Part shown: positions 8,723 to 16,408 of the stretch, in pieces
Layout: each line of letters begins with the position of its first letter
Position numbering within the stretch: position 1 is the stretch's first letter
DNA from: JBGTLU01 sp041743935
Lineage (GTDB): Bacteria; Bacteroidota; Bacteroidia; Sphingobacteriales; Sphingobacteriaceae
Direction of reading: 5' to 3'
Assembly: GCA_041743935.1 (NCBI GenBank)
Contig: JBGTLU010000040.1
Span: forward strand, 1 to 55,828
DNA: 55,828 nt
The notes under the pieces: generated by a model
Told to the model about the DNA's origin: nothing
The model's database searches: none
Seen by the model: the letters and a program-made list of their open reading frames with translations, nothing else
Position numbers and translations under genes: made by a program

Positions 8723-9937
8723 ATGACCGAGAGCGACACCATAGAGAAAATAACTATTCTTAGCCAACCGGAAATTCAGAAATATATCTGGGCAAATGCA
8801 GATGCCGACCCCACCCAACTAAAGCTAAAATCTAAAAAAAGAGAGGATTTTCCGCTGGATGATGTAATCACTCAAATACAAAGTAGGGCAAAAGCTAAAA
8901 GCAAACTACCCACTTGGTACCATTCTAAAAATATTATTTATCCGAGTGTTGTTTCCGTGGAACAAACATCTTCAGAAATTACCGCAGCTTACAAAGCAAA
9001 TCTAATTAAAGAAGGTATTTTGGCCGATATTACCGGTGGATTTGGGATAGATAGTTATTATTTCTCTAAAAAAGCTGATTTAGTATATCACATCGAAAAA
9101 AATAGTCTGCTGTCTGAAATAGCAGAACACAACTTTGAGCAATTGAATGCAGAAAATATATTTTGTTATACAACTAATGGTTTGTGGTGGTTGAGAGATA
9201 CTTCCGAAAAAATCTCTACCATTTATTTAGACCCCTCACGTAGAGATAAACAAAATAAAAAAATGGTTGTTTTGTCAGATTGCGAGCCAAATGTGCTAGA
9301 TCATTTAGATTTACTTTTTACCAAATCGGCTTTTATTTTGATCAAAACCGCGCCGCTTTTAGACATAAATAAATGTATTTCGGAATTAAAATATGTAAAA
9401 GAAGTACATGTAATTGCTATAAAAAACGAGTGTAAAGAAGTTTTATATATTTTAGAAAAAGGATGGATTGCAGAACCGCTAATAATAGCTCAAAATCTAG
9501 AATCCGATCAAGCATTTGCATTCACCAGATCAGAAGAACAAAAAATAAACACCGAATTTTCACTACCTCTATCCTATCTATATGAACCAAATGCAGCTAT
9601 TTTAAAAGCCGGAGCTTTTAAAGCCATTGCTAATAAATTTGGTTTAAAAAAAATGCATTCCAACACACACCTTTATACCTCCAAGGAAATTGTATCTAAT
9701 TTTCCGGGCAGAGTTTTTCAGATACAACATCAGTGTAAAGTAGATGCCAAAGCATTATCTACTATAATCCCGAAGAAAAAAGCCAACTTTAGCATTCGAA
9801 ATTTTTCGGGCTCTGTTACAGAATTAGTGAAAAAATTAGGCTTTAAAGAAGGGGGTAATTACTATATTTTTGCCTGCACATTAATAAACCAAAAAACCGC
9901 TTTACTTATTTGCGAGAAAGTTAAAACCGAAAAATGA
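8723..9937 (+). CDS. THUMP-like domain class I SAM-dependent methyltransferase
   Basis: About 404 residues from ATG 8723; a TTG two codons earlier is possible. Class I methyltransferase motifs are visible: motif I GILADITGGFGIDS, an acidic post-I residue in YHIEKN and motif IV IYLDPSRRD. The C-terminal part (PGRVFQIQHQCKVDAKAL onward, with NFSIRNFSGS) matches my memory of the THUMP_like domain seen in Bacteroidota methyltransferases. The substrate is unknown; RNA is likely from family resemblance. It lies between pstB (18 bp gap) and the porin gene (4-bp ATGA overlap), so it is expressed with the phosphate importer, whose link to its function is unclear. Confidence 0.8.
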   Translation: MTESDTIEKITILSQPEIQKYIWANADADPTQLKLKSKKREDFPLDDVITQIQSRAKAKSKLPTWYHSKNIIYPSVVSVEQTSSEITAAYKANLIKEGILADITGGFGIDSYYFSKKADLVYHIEKNSLLSEIAEHNFEQLNAENIFCYTTNGLWWLRDTSEKISTIYLDPSRRDKQNKKMVVLSDCEPNVLDHLDLLFTKSAFILIKTAPLLDINKCISELKYVKEVHVIAIKNECKEVLYILEKGWIAEPLIIAQNLESDQAFAFTRSEEQKINTEFSLPLSYLYEPNAAILKAGAFKAIANKFGLKKMHSNTHLYTSKEIVSNFPGRVFQIQHQCKVDAKALSTIIPKKKANFSIRNFSGSVTELVKKLGFKEGGNYYIFACTLINQKTALLICEKVKTEK

Positions 9938-11175
9938 AACATTACATTACCCCCATTATATTATTATTCACTTTAGCTGTTTCGGCACAAGACACAGATT
10001 CGGTGCCTAAGATTAAACTTTCCTCTTACATTCAAATGCAATATCAGTTTGCAGATTCTGCCGGTATTGCCAGTTATGCAGGAGGCGATTTTGGCTTTAA
10101 TATCGATAATCGTTTTCAGATTAGAAGAGCAAGAATAAAAGCAGCCTACCAATATAAAAATGCCGAGCTTGTGACACAACTAGACTTCGGAGCGCAGAAC
10201 GTAGCAATTGTTGATGCCTATATCCGATTAAGTTTTCCGAAGATAGATTTTCTGAAAATACAAGCTGGGTTGGCAGATAGGGTCTGGGGCTTCGAGACTT
10301 CTTACCCATCCAGATTAAGAGAATCGCCAGAAAGATCCAGAGTATATCAAACTTTATTACCTTCTGAAAGGGATATTGGGATAAGCTTATTCATCCAACC
10401 TAAAACAACTAATTTCTTAAAGAACACCGAGTTAAAATTTGCTTTAGTAAATGGCACTGCACGTGCTGCTCAAGATTTTGATAGTTTTAAAGATTTTATC
10501 GGAACCTTGCAATTTAATTTTCCGGAATTGATAGATGGTTTCGATTTAGCTTTTGGCACCTCACATTACCGTGGCAGTATTCGTCAAGAGTCTTTCGTAA
10601 CGTTCAGAGAAGGAATTGTTAGCAATGGCAACAAAGGATTTAGAGGAGATACCTCCTCTAATAATGTTGGAAAAAGAATTAAAAGAATCTACACAGGTTT
10701 CAATACACAAATGAAACTCAAAACCGCCATTGGAGAATCCAAAATAATGGCAGAGTATATAGTAGGTGCACAACCAGGCACAATTCCCACTAGTGTTATT
10801 AATGGACCTGCAGCTAGTAGAAGTTTTACTTCGCAACCATTTACAGATATTTATATTAGAAATTTTCGAGGATTTTATGTGGCTTATGCACAATCTTTTA
10901 AAAATTGCCCTTTGCGTACCATCCTAAAATACGATGAATACGACCCCAATACATTTATTAAAGGAAATGAGTTAAAATCGGATAATACAAATTTAACAGG
11001 AGCTGATGTAAAGTATAAAACCATCGGTTTTGGATTATTGTACAATCCGAACGAACAAATACAATTTACAGCTTATTATGATTGGGTAATCAACGAAAAA
11101 ACTCAACTACAACGGTTTAGAAACGACATTTCAGATAATGTTTTTACCCTACGTTTACAATATACATTAAAATAG
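9934..11175 (+). CDS. Phosphate-selective porin O/P family outer-membrane protein
   Basis: A 413-residue outer-membrane beta-barrel with a clear signal peptide (hydrophobic stretch ending FTLAVSAQ). It contains the DNRFQIRRARIKAAYQYKNA phrase of the OprO/OprP-type family and ends with aromatic-rich strands (FTLRLQYTLK). In this family the channel admits phosphate or pyrophosphate. Its place as the last gene of the pst operon, joined by a 4-bp overlap to the methyltransferase, fits an outer-membrane entry route for the phosphate that PstS captures. Substrate selectivity is inferred from family and context. Confidence 0.85.
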   Translation: MKHYITPIILLFTLAVSAQDTDSVPKIKLSSYIQMQYQFADSAGIASYAGGDFGFNIDNRFQIRRARIKAAYQYKNAELVTQLDFGAQNVAIVDAYIRLSFPKIDFLKIQAGLADRVWGFETSYPSRLRESPERSRVYQTLLPSERDIGISLFIQPKTTNFLKNTELKFALVNGTARAAQDFDSFKDFIGTLQFNFPELIDGFDLAFGTSHYRGSIRQESFVTFREGIVSNGNKGFRGDTSSNNVGKRIKRIYTGFNTQMKLKTAIGESKIMAEYIVGAQPGTIPTSVINGPAASRSFTSQPFTDIYIRNFRGFYVAYAQSFKNCPLRTILKYDEYDPNTFIKGNELKSDNTNLTGADVKYKTIGFGLLYNPNEQIQFTAYYDWVINEKTQLQRFRNDISDNVFTLRLQYTLK

Positions 11176-11194
11176 AATTTGAAGCATTTCTTGT

Positions 11195-11202
11195 TATTTT
11201 TG
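11195..11202 (+). promoter_or_regulatory. Candidate -7 box before the carboxylase gene
   Basis: TATTTTTG fits TAnnTTTG and ends 5 bp before the ATG at 11208. If used, transcription would start at or next to the start codon, giving a leaderless or nearly leaderless mRNA. A good -33 element is not evident. Confidence 0.35.
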
Positions 11203-11207
11203 GCACA

Positions 11208-12758
11208 ATGGAAAATAAAAAAAGAGCCTCAGAACTTTTAGCAGCAAAGCGCGAACAAGCTTTATTAGGTGGAGGTAAAGCACGAATTGAAAGTCAACAT
11301 AAAAAAGGAAAATTAACTGCCAGAGAACGTATACATTTTTTGTTGGATGAAGGATCTTTCGAAGAAATTGGTAGCATGGTAACCCATCGTTCAACCGATT
11401 TTGGCTTAGAGAAAGAAAAATACCTTGGAGATGGAGTGGTTACCGGATATGGTAATATAAATGGCAGATTGGTTTATGTTTTCTCCCAAGACTTTACCGT
11501 GTTTGGCGGCTCACTCTCCGAAACACATGCCGAAAAAATTTGCAAAATAATGGATATGGCCCTAAAAAACGGGGCACCAGTTATTGGACTAAATGATTCG
11601 GGTGGTGCTCGTATTCAAGAGGGTGTTGTTTCTTTGGGTGGTTATGCCGATATTTTTTACCGAAATACCATGGCATCTGGGGTAGTACCTCAATTATCTG
11701 CCATCATGGGACCCTGTGCCGGAGGTGCAGTATACTCCCCAGCCATTACAGATTTTATTATGATGGTTGAAAACACTTCCTACATGTTTGTAACCGGACC
11801 CAATGTGGTAAAAACCGTTACACACGAAGAAGTAACCAGCGAAGAATTGGGTGGCGCAACTACCCATGCAACCAAATCTGGAGTTACGCATTTTACAGCG
11901 GCTAACGAAATTGATTGCATCCAAAAATTAAAACAATTATTAAGCTATTTGCCCCAAAATTGCGAAGAAGATGCACCAAATATAGCCTATGAAATTGGAG
12001 ACGAAAACCGAGAGCAATTGAACAATATCATCCCGGATAATGCCAACCAACCTTATGACATCCGAGAAGTAATAGCCGAAATTATTGATACCAACACTTT
12101 TTTAGAGGTACACAAAGATTTTGCAGAAAACATTGTTATTGGTTTTGCCCGATTAGCCGGCCGAAGCATTGGTATTGTTGCCAATCAGCCTGCATTCTTG
12201 GCCGGAGTACTAGATATTCATGCATCTACCAAAGCAGCACGTTTTGTTCGTTTCTGCGATTCATTCAATATTCCATTATTGGTTTTAGAAGATGTTCCGG
12301 GCTTTTTACCTGGTACCGACCAAGAGTGGAATGCCATCATCACCAACGGAGCTAAATTATTGTATGCTTTCTGCGAAGCAACCGTACCTCGTGTAACTGT
12401 AATTACTCGTAAGGCATATGGCGGAGCTTATGACGTAATGAACTCTAAACACATAGGTGCTGATATGAATTATGCTTGGCCTACGGCAGAAATAGCTGTG
12501 ATGGGTGCAAAAGGCGCAGCAGAGATTATTTTTAAGAAAGAAATTGCAGATGCTGAAGATAAAAATGCTAAATGGATGGAAAAGGAAAAACAATATTCCG
12601 ATCTATTTGCTAATCCTTACAGAGCTGCCGAACGTGGATTTATTGACGAAGTAATAATGCCAAACGAAACCAGAATAAAGTTGATAAAGGCTTTCAAAAT
12701 GCTGGAGAATAAAGTGGTAGTAAATCCGAAAAAGAAACACGGGAATATACCGTTATAG
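11208..12758 (+). CDS. pccB: Acyl-CoA carboxylase, carboxyltransferase (beta) subunit
   Basis: A 516-residue crotonase-fold carboxyltransferase of the propionyl-CoA carboxylase beta type. It transfers carboxyl from biotin to an acyl-CoA, most likely propionyl-CoA to methylmalonyl-CoA. Family marks are GKLTARERIHFLLDEGSFEE, the oxyanion segments DSGGARIQEGV and GPCAGGAVYSPA, and RKAYGGAYDVMNSKHIGAD near the C-terminus. The biotin carboxylase/biotin carrier subunit is not in the window, so the holoenzyme's substrate cannot be settled here. The gene symbol is by best family match. Confidence 0.88.
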   Translation: MENKKRASELLAAKREQALLGGGKARIESQHKKGKLTARERIHFLLDEGSFEEIGSMVTHRSTDFGLEKEKYLGDGVVTGYGNINGRLVYVFSQDFTVFGGSLSETHAEKICKIMDMALKNGAPVIGLNDSGGARIQEGVVSLGGYADIFYRNTMASGVVPQLSAIMGPCAGGAVYSPAITDFIMMVENTSYMFVTGPNVVKTVTHEEVTSEELGGATTHATKSGVTHFTAANEIDCIQKLKQLLSYLPQNCEEDAPNIAYEIGDENREQLNNIIPDNANQPYDIREVIAEIIDTNTFLEVHKDFAENIVIGFARLAGRSIGIVANQPAFLAGVLDIHASTKAARFVRFCDSFNIPLLVLEDVPGFLPGTDQEWNAIITNGAKLLYAFCEATVPRVTVITRKAYGGAYDVMNSKHIGADMNYAWPTAEIAVMGAKGAAEIIFKKEIADAEDKNAKWMEKEKQYSDLFANPYRAAERGFIDEVIMPNETRIKLIKAFKMLENKVVVNPKKKHGNIPL

Positions 12759-12766
12759 ATGTTGGC

Positions 12767-13221
12767 TTTTGAATGTTGCATTTTGGATGATAATAATTCT
12801 TTAACGAATTAAATTATACTTGTCCGTATATAATCACATGAAAAAAGAAAATTTAATACAACAGAAGAGTTTTGCCTTTTCGTTAATGATTATTGAGTTA
12901 TATAAAACATTACAACAAGAAAAAGAATTCATCATTTCAAAACAGCTTTTACGAGCAGCTACATCAATTGGAGCAAACGTATGTGAAGCGGAAGCAGCCG
13001 AATCAAGGGTTGATTTCACACATAAAATGAGTATTGCCTCTAATGAAGCAAGAGAAACCAAATATTGGTTAATGCTATTATAGAAAAGTAAATTAGTTTT
13101 AACGGATTATACAACATACATTCAAGAAATTGATTCAATTATTAACATTATAACTGCTATTGTAAAAACTTCAAGTAGGAATATCCCAAATCATCCAAAA
13201 CACAAAATTCAACATTCAAAA
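12767..13221 (+). mobile_element. Candidate IVP-type element with terminal inverted repeats
   Basis: The four-helix-bundle gene fills an island between pccB and the M42 peptidase gene. The left end, 12767-12790, reads TTTTGAATGTTGCA then TTTTGGATGA. The right end, 13191-13221, contains TCATCCAAAA (13191-13200) and CAACATTCAAAA (13210-13221). These are exact reverse complements of the two halves of the left end, with 7 extra bases between them. Genes of this family are known from 23S rRNA intervening sequences, which also have complementary ends. No transposase is present. Mobility is inferred from the repeats and from the intergenic position. Confidence 0.5.
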
Positions 13222-13224
13222 TAA
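12838..13224 (+). pseudogene. Four-helix-bundle protein (23S rRNA IVP family) with in-frame TAG
   Basis: The ATG at 12838 opens MKKENLIQQKSFAFSLMII and continues with LLRAATSIGANVCEAEAAES and NEARETKYWLMLL, the hallmark phrases of the family encoded in 23S rRNA intervening sequences and related to the diversity-generating retroelement accessory protein Avd. A TAG at 13081-13083 ends the frame after 81 residues. The same frame then continues (KSKLVLTDYTTYIQ, then EIDSIINIITAIVKTSSR) to a TAA at 13222-13224, giving about 128 codons and the missing fourth helix. This looks like a single nonsense mutation in a once intact gene. Readthrough is possible but unproven. The function is unknown. Confidence 0.7.
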
Positions 13225-13231
13225 TAAGCTA

Positions 13232-14341
13232 ATGGCAAAGAAAAAAGATAAAACAGAAACCGTAGTGGTTACCAATAAAAAATCCATACAGTTTTTCGAG
13301 AAATACATCAATAATCCATCTCCAACTGGTTTTGAGTCTGCCGGACAAAAACTTTGGTTGGATTATATCAAACCTTATGTAGATGAATACTATACCGATA
13401 ATTACGGAACGGCAGTTGGTGTCATCAACCCAAAAGCTGAATATAAAGTAGTAATTGAAGCACATGCGGATGAAATTTCCTGGTTTGTAAACTACATCAG
13501 CAGCGATGGTTTAATTTATGTTATCCGAAATGGTGGTTCCGATCATCAAATTGCCCCCTCTAAAAGAGTAAACATCCACACCGATAAAGGTATTGTAAAA
13601 GCTGTCTTTGGCTGGCCTGCCATTCACACCCGCGAACCGGGTAAAGAAGAAGCCCCAAGTATGAAAAACATCTTTTTGGATTGTGGCTGCACCAGTAAAG
13701 AAGAAGTTGAAAAATTGGGTATTCATGTGGGATGTGTTATTACTTACGAAGATGAGTTTATGATTTTAAACGATCGTTACTACGTGGGTCGTGCGTTGGA
13801 CAACCGCGCCGGTGGTTTTATGATTGCAGAGGTTGCTCGTTTACTTAAAGAAAATAAGAAAAAATTGCCTTTCGGACTGTACATCGTTAACTCTGTACAA
13901 GAAGAGATTGGATTACGAGGTGCCGAAATGATTGCCAACCGAATTAAACCAAACGTTGCCATCGTTACGGATGTAACACACGATACCGGTACCCCAATGA
14001 TAAATAAACAAGTCCAAGGAGATTTAGCATGCGGTTCTGGGCCAGTTGTTTCGTATGCGCCTGCTGTACAAACTAATTTAAATAAGTTATTAATTCAAAC
14101 AGCTGAAAAAAATAAAATACCATTTCAACGACAAGCTTCGTCCAGATTTACTGGAACTGATACCGATGCTTTTGCCTACTCCAATGATGGAGTGGTATCT
14201 GCCTTAATCTCATTACCACTACGCTACATGCATACCACGGTAGAAATGGTACATAAAGATGATGTGGAAAATGTAATACGATTGATTTACGAAAGTGTAC
14301 TTAGCATTAAAGATGGACAAGATTTTAGATATATTAAATAG
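13232..14341 (+). CDS. M42 family metallopeptidase (glutamyl aminopeptidase type)
   Basis: A cytosolic dinuclear-metal aminopeptidase of the clan MH, M42 family, usually a large tetrahedral assembly that trims peptides. All expected ligands are visible in 369 residues: His78 (IEAHADE), Asp190 (GRALDNRAGG), the catalytic Glu224 and ligand Glu225 (VQEEIGLRG), Asp247 (VTDVTHD) and His334 (YMHTTVEM). The first 13 residues are lysine-rich. It begins just 7 bp after the end of the disrupted four-helix gene. A strong hairpin follows it. Confidence 0.92.
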   Translation: MAKKKDKTETVVVTNKKSIQFFEKYINNPSPTGFESAGQKLWLDYIKPYVDEYYTDNYGTAVGVINPKAEYKVVIEAHADEISWFVNYISSDGLIYVIRNGGSDHQIAPSKRVNIHTDKGIVKAVFGWPAIHTREPGKEEAPSMKNIFLDCGCTSKEEVEKLGIHVGCVITYEDEFMILNDRYYVGRALDNRAGGFMIAEVARLLKENKKKLPFGLYIVNSVQEEIGLRGAEMIANRIKPNVAIVTDVTHDTGTPMINKQVQGDLACGSGPVVSYAPAVQTNLNKLLIQTAEKNKIPFQRQASSRFTGTDTDAFAYSNDGVVSALISLPLRYMHTTVEMVHKDDVENVIRLIYESVLSIKDGQDFRYIK

Positions 14342-14358
14342 ATAACATCAATTATTCT

Positions 14359-14400
14359 ATAAACTATAAAAGCCGAGATATCTCGGCTTTTATAGTTTAT
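14359..14400. terminator. Bidirectional terminator between the M42 gene and the ion channel gene
   Basis: A perfect 42-bp inverted repeat whose centre is GCCGAGATATCTCGGC, flanked by A/T-rich arms. It sits between two convergent genes and overlaps the last three codons of the channel gene. The AAAA/TTTT arms allow it to work on both strands. Confidence 0.85.
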
Positions 14401-15205
14401 GTCCGCATTTTTTACAGAATTCTGCATCACGCTCATTATCTTCATTCCCGCAATTTTCACAACTCACGTGTTTTTGAAAACGATTTCTTGCAGTTAAAGC
14501 CATTTCGGTAGATACGATACCAGTTGGAACTGCAATGATACTATACCCACAAAGCATTAATAATGATGCTAATATTTTGCCCATAGTAGTAACCGGAACT
14601 ATGTCTCCAAACCCAACCGTAGTTACGGTAACTATACACCAATAAATACTACTTGGGATGGATTCGAACCCATTTCCGGGGCCTTCAATCAAATACATAA
14701 ATGAACCTACAATGATTACAATAATAACTACCAACATTAAGAATAAACTAATTTTTCTTAAGCTATTAAATAACGCCGTGGCTAAAAATCTGGCTTCTGC
14801 CAGATAATTTAATAATTTAAAAATCCTGAAAACTCTAATTAATCTTAATGATCGTACCACCATTAAATACTGAGTTCCTGGAAATAAGATACTTATAAAC
14901 GAAGGCAAAATAGCCAATAGATCAATAATACCCATCCAGCTAAAAACATAGGATTTTGGATTGGATAAACAGTATATCCTCAAGAAGTACTCAATCGTGA
15001 AGAGTATAGTAATAATCCATTCAATAGTATATAATTCGTCTCCAAACTTTTGATGAAGGCTTGGCATACTATCTAGCATAACAATAAATACACTTAATAG
15101 AATGGTAATTAAAATAGAAACATCAAAAAATTTCCCCCAAAAAGTATTGGACTCATAAATTATTTCATGAATTTTTGCTTTTAAATCTTTATTAGAGTGG
15201 CCCAT
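14390..15205 (-). CDS. Voltage-gated-type potassium channel with C-terminal zinc ribbon
   Basis: A 271-residue ion transporter of the six-helix voltage-gated superfamily. Helices S1-S3 lie at about 25-45, 58-78 and 88-108. S4 (VVRSLRLIRVFRIFKLL, 116-132) has arginines every third residue. The selectivity filter is TVGFGD (196-201) between S5 and S6, which marks it as a potassium channel. After S6 comes a short linker and a CX2C-X11-CX2C zinc ribbon (Cys249, 252, 264, 267) at the very C-terminus. The ribbon is expected in the cytoplasm and could assist tetramer assembly or sense metal or redox state. No regulatory TrkA or cyclic-nucleotide domain is present. Confidence 0.88.
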   Translation of the reverse strand: MGHSNKDLKAKIHEIIYESNTFWGKFFDVSILITILLSVFIVMLDSMPSLHQKFGDELYTIEWIITILFTIEYFLRIYCLSNPKSYVFSWMGIIDLLAILPSFISILFPGTQYLMVVRSLRLIRVFRIFKLLNYLAEARFLATALFNSLRKISLFLMLVVIIVIIVGSFMYLIEGPGNGFESIPSSIYWCIVTVTTVGFGDIVPVTTMGKILASLLMLCGYSIIAVPTGIVSTEMALTARNRFQKHVSCENCGNEDNERDAEFCKKCGHKL

Positions 15206-15342
15206 ATCAGATATCAGTGTATAAAACTATAAAAAAATCATCCATTTGGAATTTAATTTCACTTACTTATATTCGAACAACCTTATAAATGATGTAAAAG
15301 TTTAAATGCAAATCATTCGCTAATCAATTAACCTTTCAACTA

Positions 15343-16212
15343 ATGGAGTCTAACCTAATTACAACACTTTTCTTACCTCTAGCTCTTGGAGTAATCATGT
15401 TGGGTTTAGGCCTAACGCTAAGTATCGGCGATTTTACTAGAGTAATTAAATTCCCAAAAGCAATCTTAATTGGATTATCGTGCCAAATGCTTATACTACC
15501 ATTTGCTTGTTTATACATTGCTCAATTTTTTAATTTATCGCCAGAGCTTGCTGTAGGATTAATGCTTTTGGCAGCATCGCCAGGTGGTGCAACGGCCAAT
15601 TTGTATAGTCATTTATCTAAGGGAGATGTTGCTTTAAATGTTTCATTAACTGCCATAAATAGTGTACTAAGTTTATTCACCCTTCCCATCATCATCAACC
15701 TTTCTATGCAATACTTCATGGGCGAAGGAAAATACATCCCCATGCAATTTGATAAAGTTATGCAGGTTTTTGCTATTGTTCTAATTCCGGTAAGTATAGG
15801 GATGTTTATTAAAGAAAAATTTACGAATGTTTCGAAAAAGATGGAGAAACCGGTTAAAATTCTTTCCGTTTTGTTTTTGGTGTTAATAATTGCCGCAGCA
15901 GCATACAACGAAAGAGAAAACCTTAGCAATTACTTTAAAGAGGTAGGTTTAGCTGCTCTAAGTTTTAATATAGTGAGTTTAGCGGTTGGATATTTTATCC
16001 CTCAATTATTTAAAGTAAGTAAAAAAGAAGCCATCGCCATCGGGATGGAAATTGGTATCCATAATGGGACTCTTGCCATTGCCATTGCCAGCAGCCCTCT
16101 CATCCTTAATAATTCTGTTATGGCAATCCCGCCTGCCATCTATAGTATCATCATGTTTTTTACGGCAGCAGCATTCGGTTACCTAGTTAATTTAAAAAGA
16201 GAAGTTAAATAG
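15343..16212 (+). CDS. Bile acid:sodium symporter (BASS) family transporter
   Basis: A 289-residue inner-membrane protein with about eight to ten hydrophobic helices. The diagnostic phrase is ASPGGATANLYSHLSKGDVA followed by LNVSLTAINS, which forms the sodium- and substrate-binding crossover in the BASS family. The second crossover region is GMEIGIHNGTLAIAIA. Bacterial members carry organic anions or pantothenate-like compounds with Na+; the real substrate is unknown and bile acids are unlikely to be physiological here. It is divergent from the potassium channel gene and followed by a very short possible gene and a shared terminator. Confidence 0.88.
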   Translation: MESNLITTLFLPLALGVIMLGLGLTLSIGDFTRVIKFPKAILIGLSCQMLILPFACLYIAQFFNLSPELAVGLMLLAASPGGATANLYSHLSKGDVALNVSLTAINSVLSLFTLPIIINLSMQYFMGEGKYIPMQFDKVMQVFAIVLIPVSIGMFIKEKFTNVSKKMEKPVKILSVLFLVLIIAAAAYNERENLSNYFKEVGLAALSFNIVSLAVGYFIPQLFKVSKKEAIAIGMEIGIHNGTLAIAIASSPLILNNSVMAIPPAIYSIIMFFTAAAFGYLVNLKREVK

Positions 16213-16222
16213 ACTAAAAAGC

Positions 16223-16327
16223 ATGAATTTTAAATGGTTTTTCAATACTGAAAAAAGAAATCTAACTGGAATTGCGCTTGCTATTATTCTTTTTAATTTG
16301 TTAGTTTTAAAATGGATGTTCTTATAA
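16223..16327 (+). CDS. Possible 34-residue single-span membrane peptide
   Basis: ATG at 16223 opens a frame that ends TAA at 16325-16327. The peptide starts MNFKWFFNTEKRN and continues with LTGIALAIILFNLLVLKW, one convincing transmembrane helix with positive charges before it. It starts 10 bp after the transporter stop and lies before the terminator, so it would be co-transcribed. There is no homology I can name and such a short frame can arise by chance. Confidence 0.35.
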   Translation: MNFKWFFNTEKRNLTGIALAIILFNLLVLKWMFL

Positions 16328-16354
16328 TACGATCATAAATAAATTAAATTTCAC

Positions 16355-16390
16355 AAAAAACCCCCGACGATATTCGTCGGGGGTGCGTTT
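16355..16390. terminator. Bidirectional terminator downstream of dnaK and the symporter gene
   Basis: The stem CCCCCGACGA / TCGTCGGGGG (16361-16370 and 16374-16383) has a 3-nt loop, with an A-run before it. This gives a strong terminator with a T-run for dnaK on the minus strand. The plus-strand T-run is weaker because GCG interrupts it. Confidence 0.85.
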
Positions 16391-16408
16391 TTAAAGAATA
16401 AACACTAT

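Noticed and set aside
11208..12758. Methylmalonyl-CoA decarboxylase alpha instead of propionyl-CoA carboxylase beta
   Set aside because: The two are close in sequence; no sodium-pump decarboxylase partners are nearby, so I kept the carboxylase call with caution.
12834..13061. Antisense frame inside the four-helix gene
   Set aside because: It lacks family features; the sense strand carries the diagnostic helix phrases.
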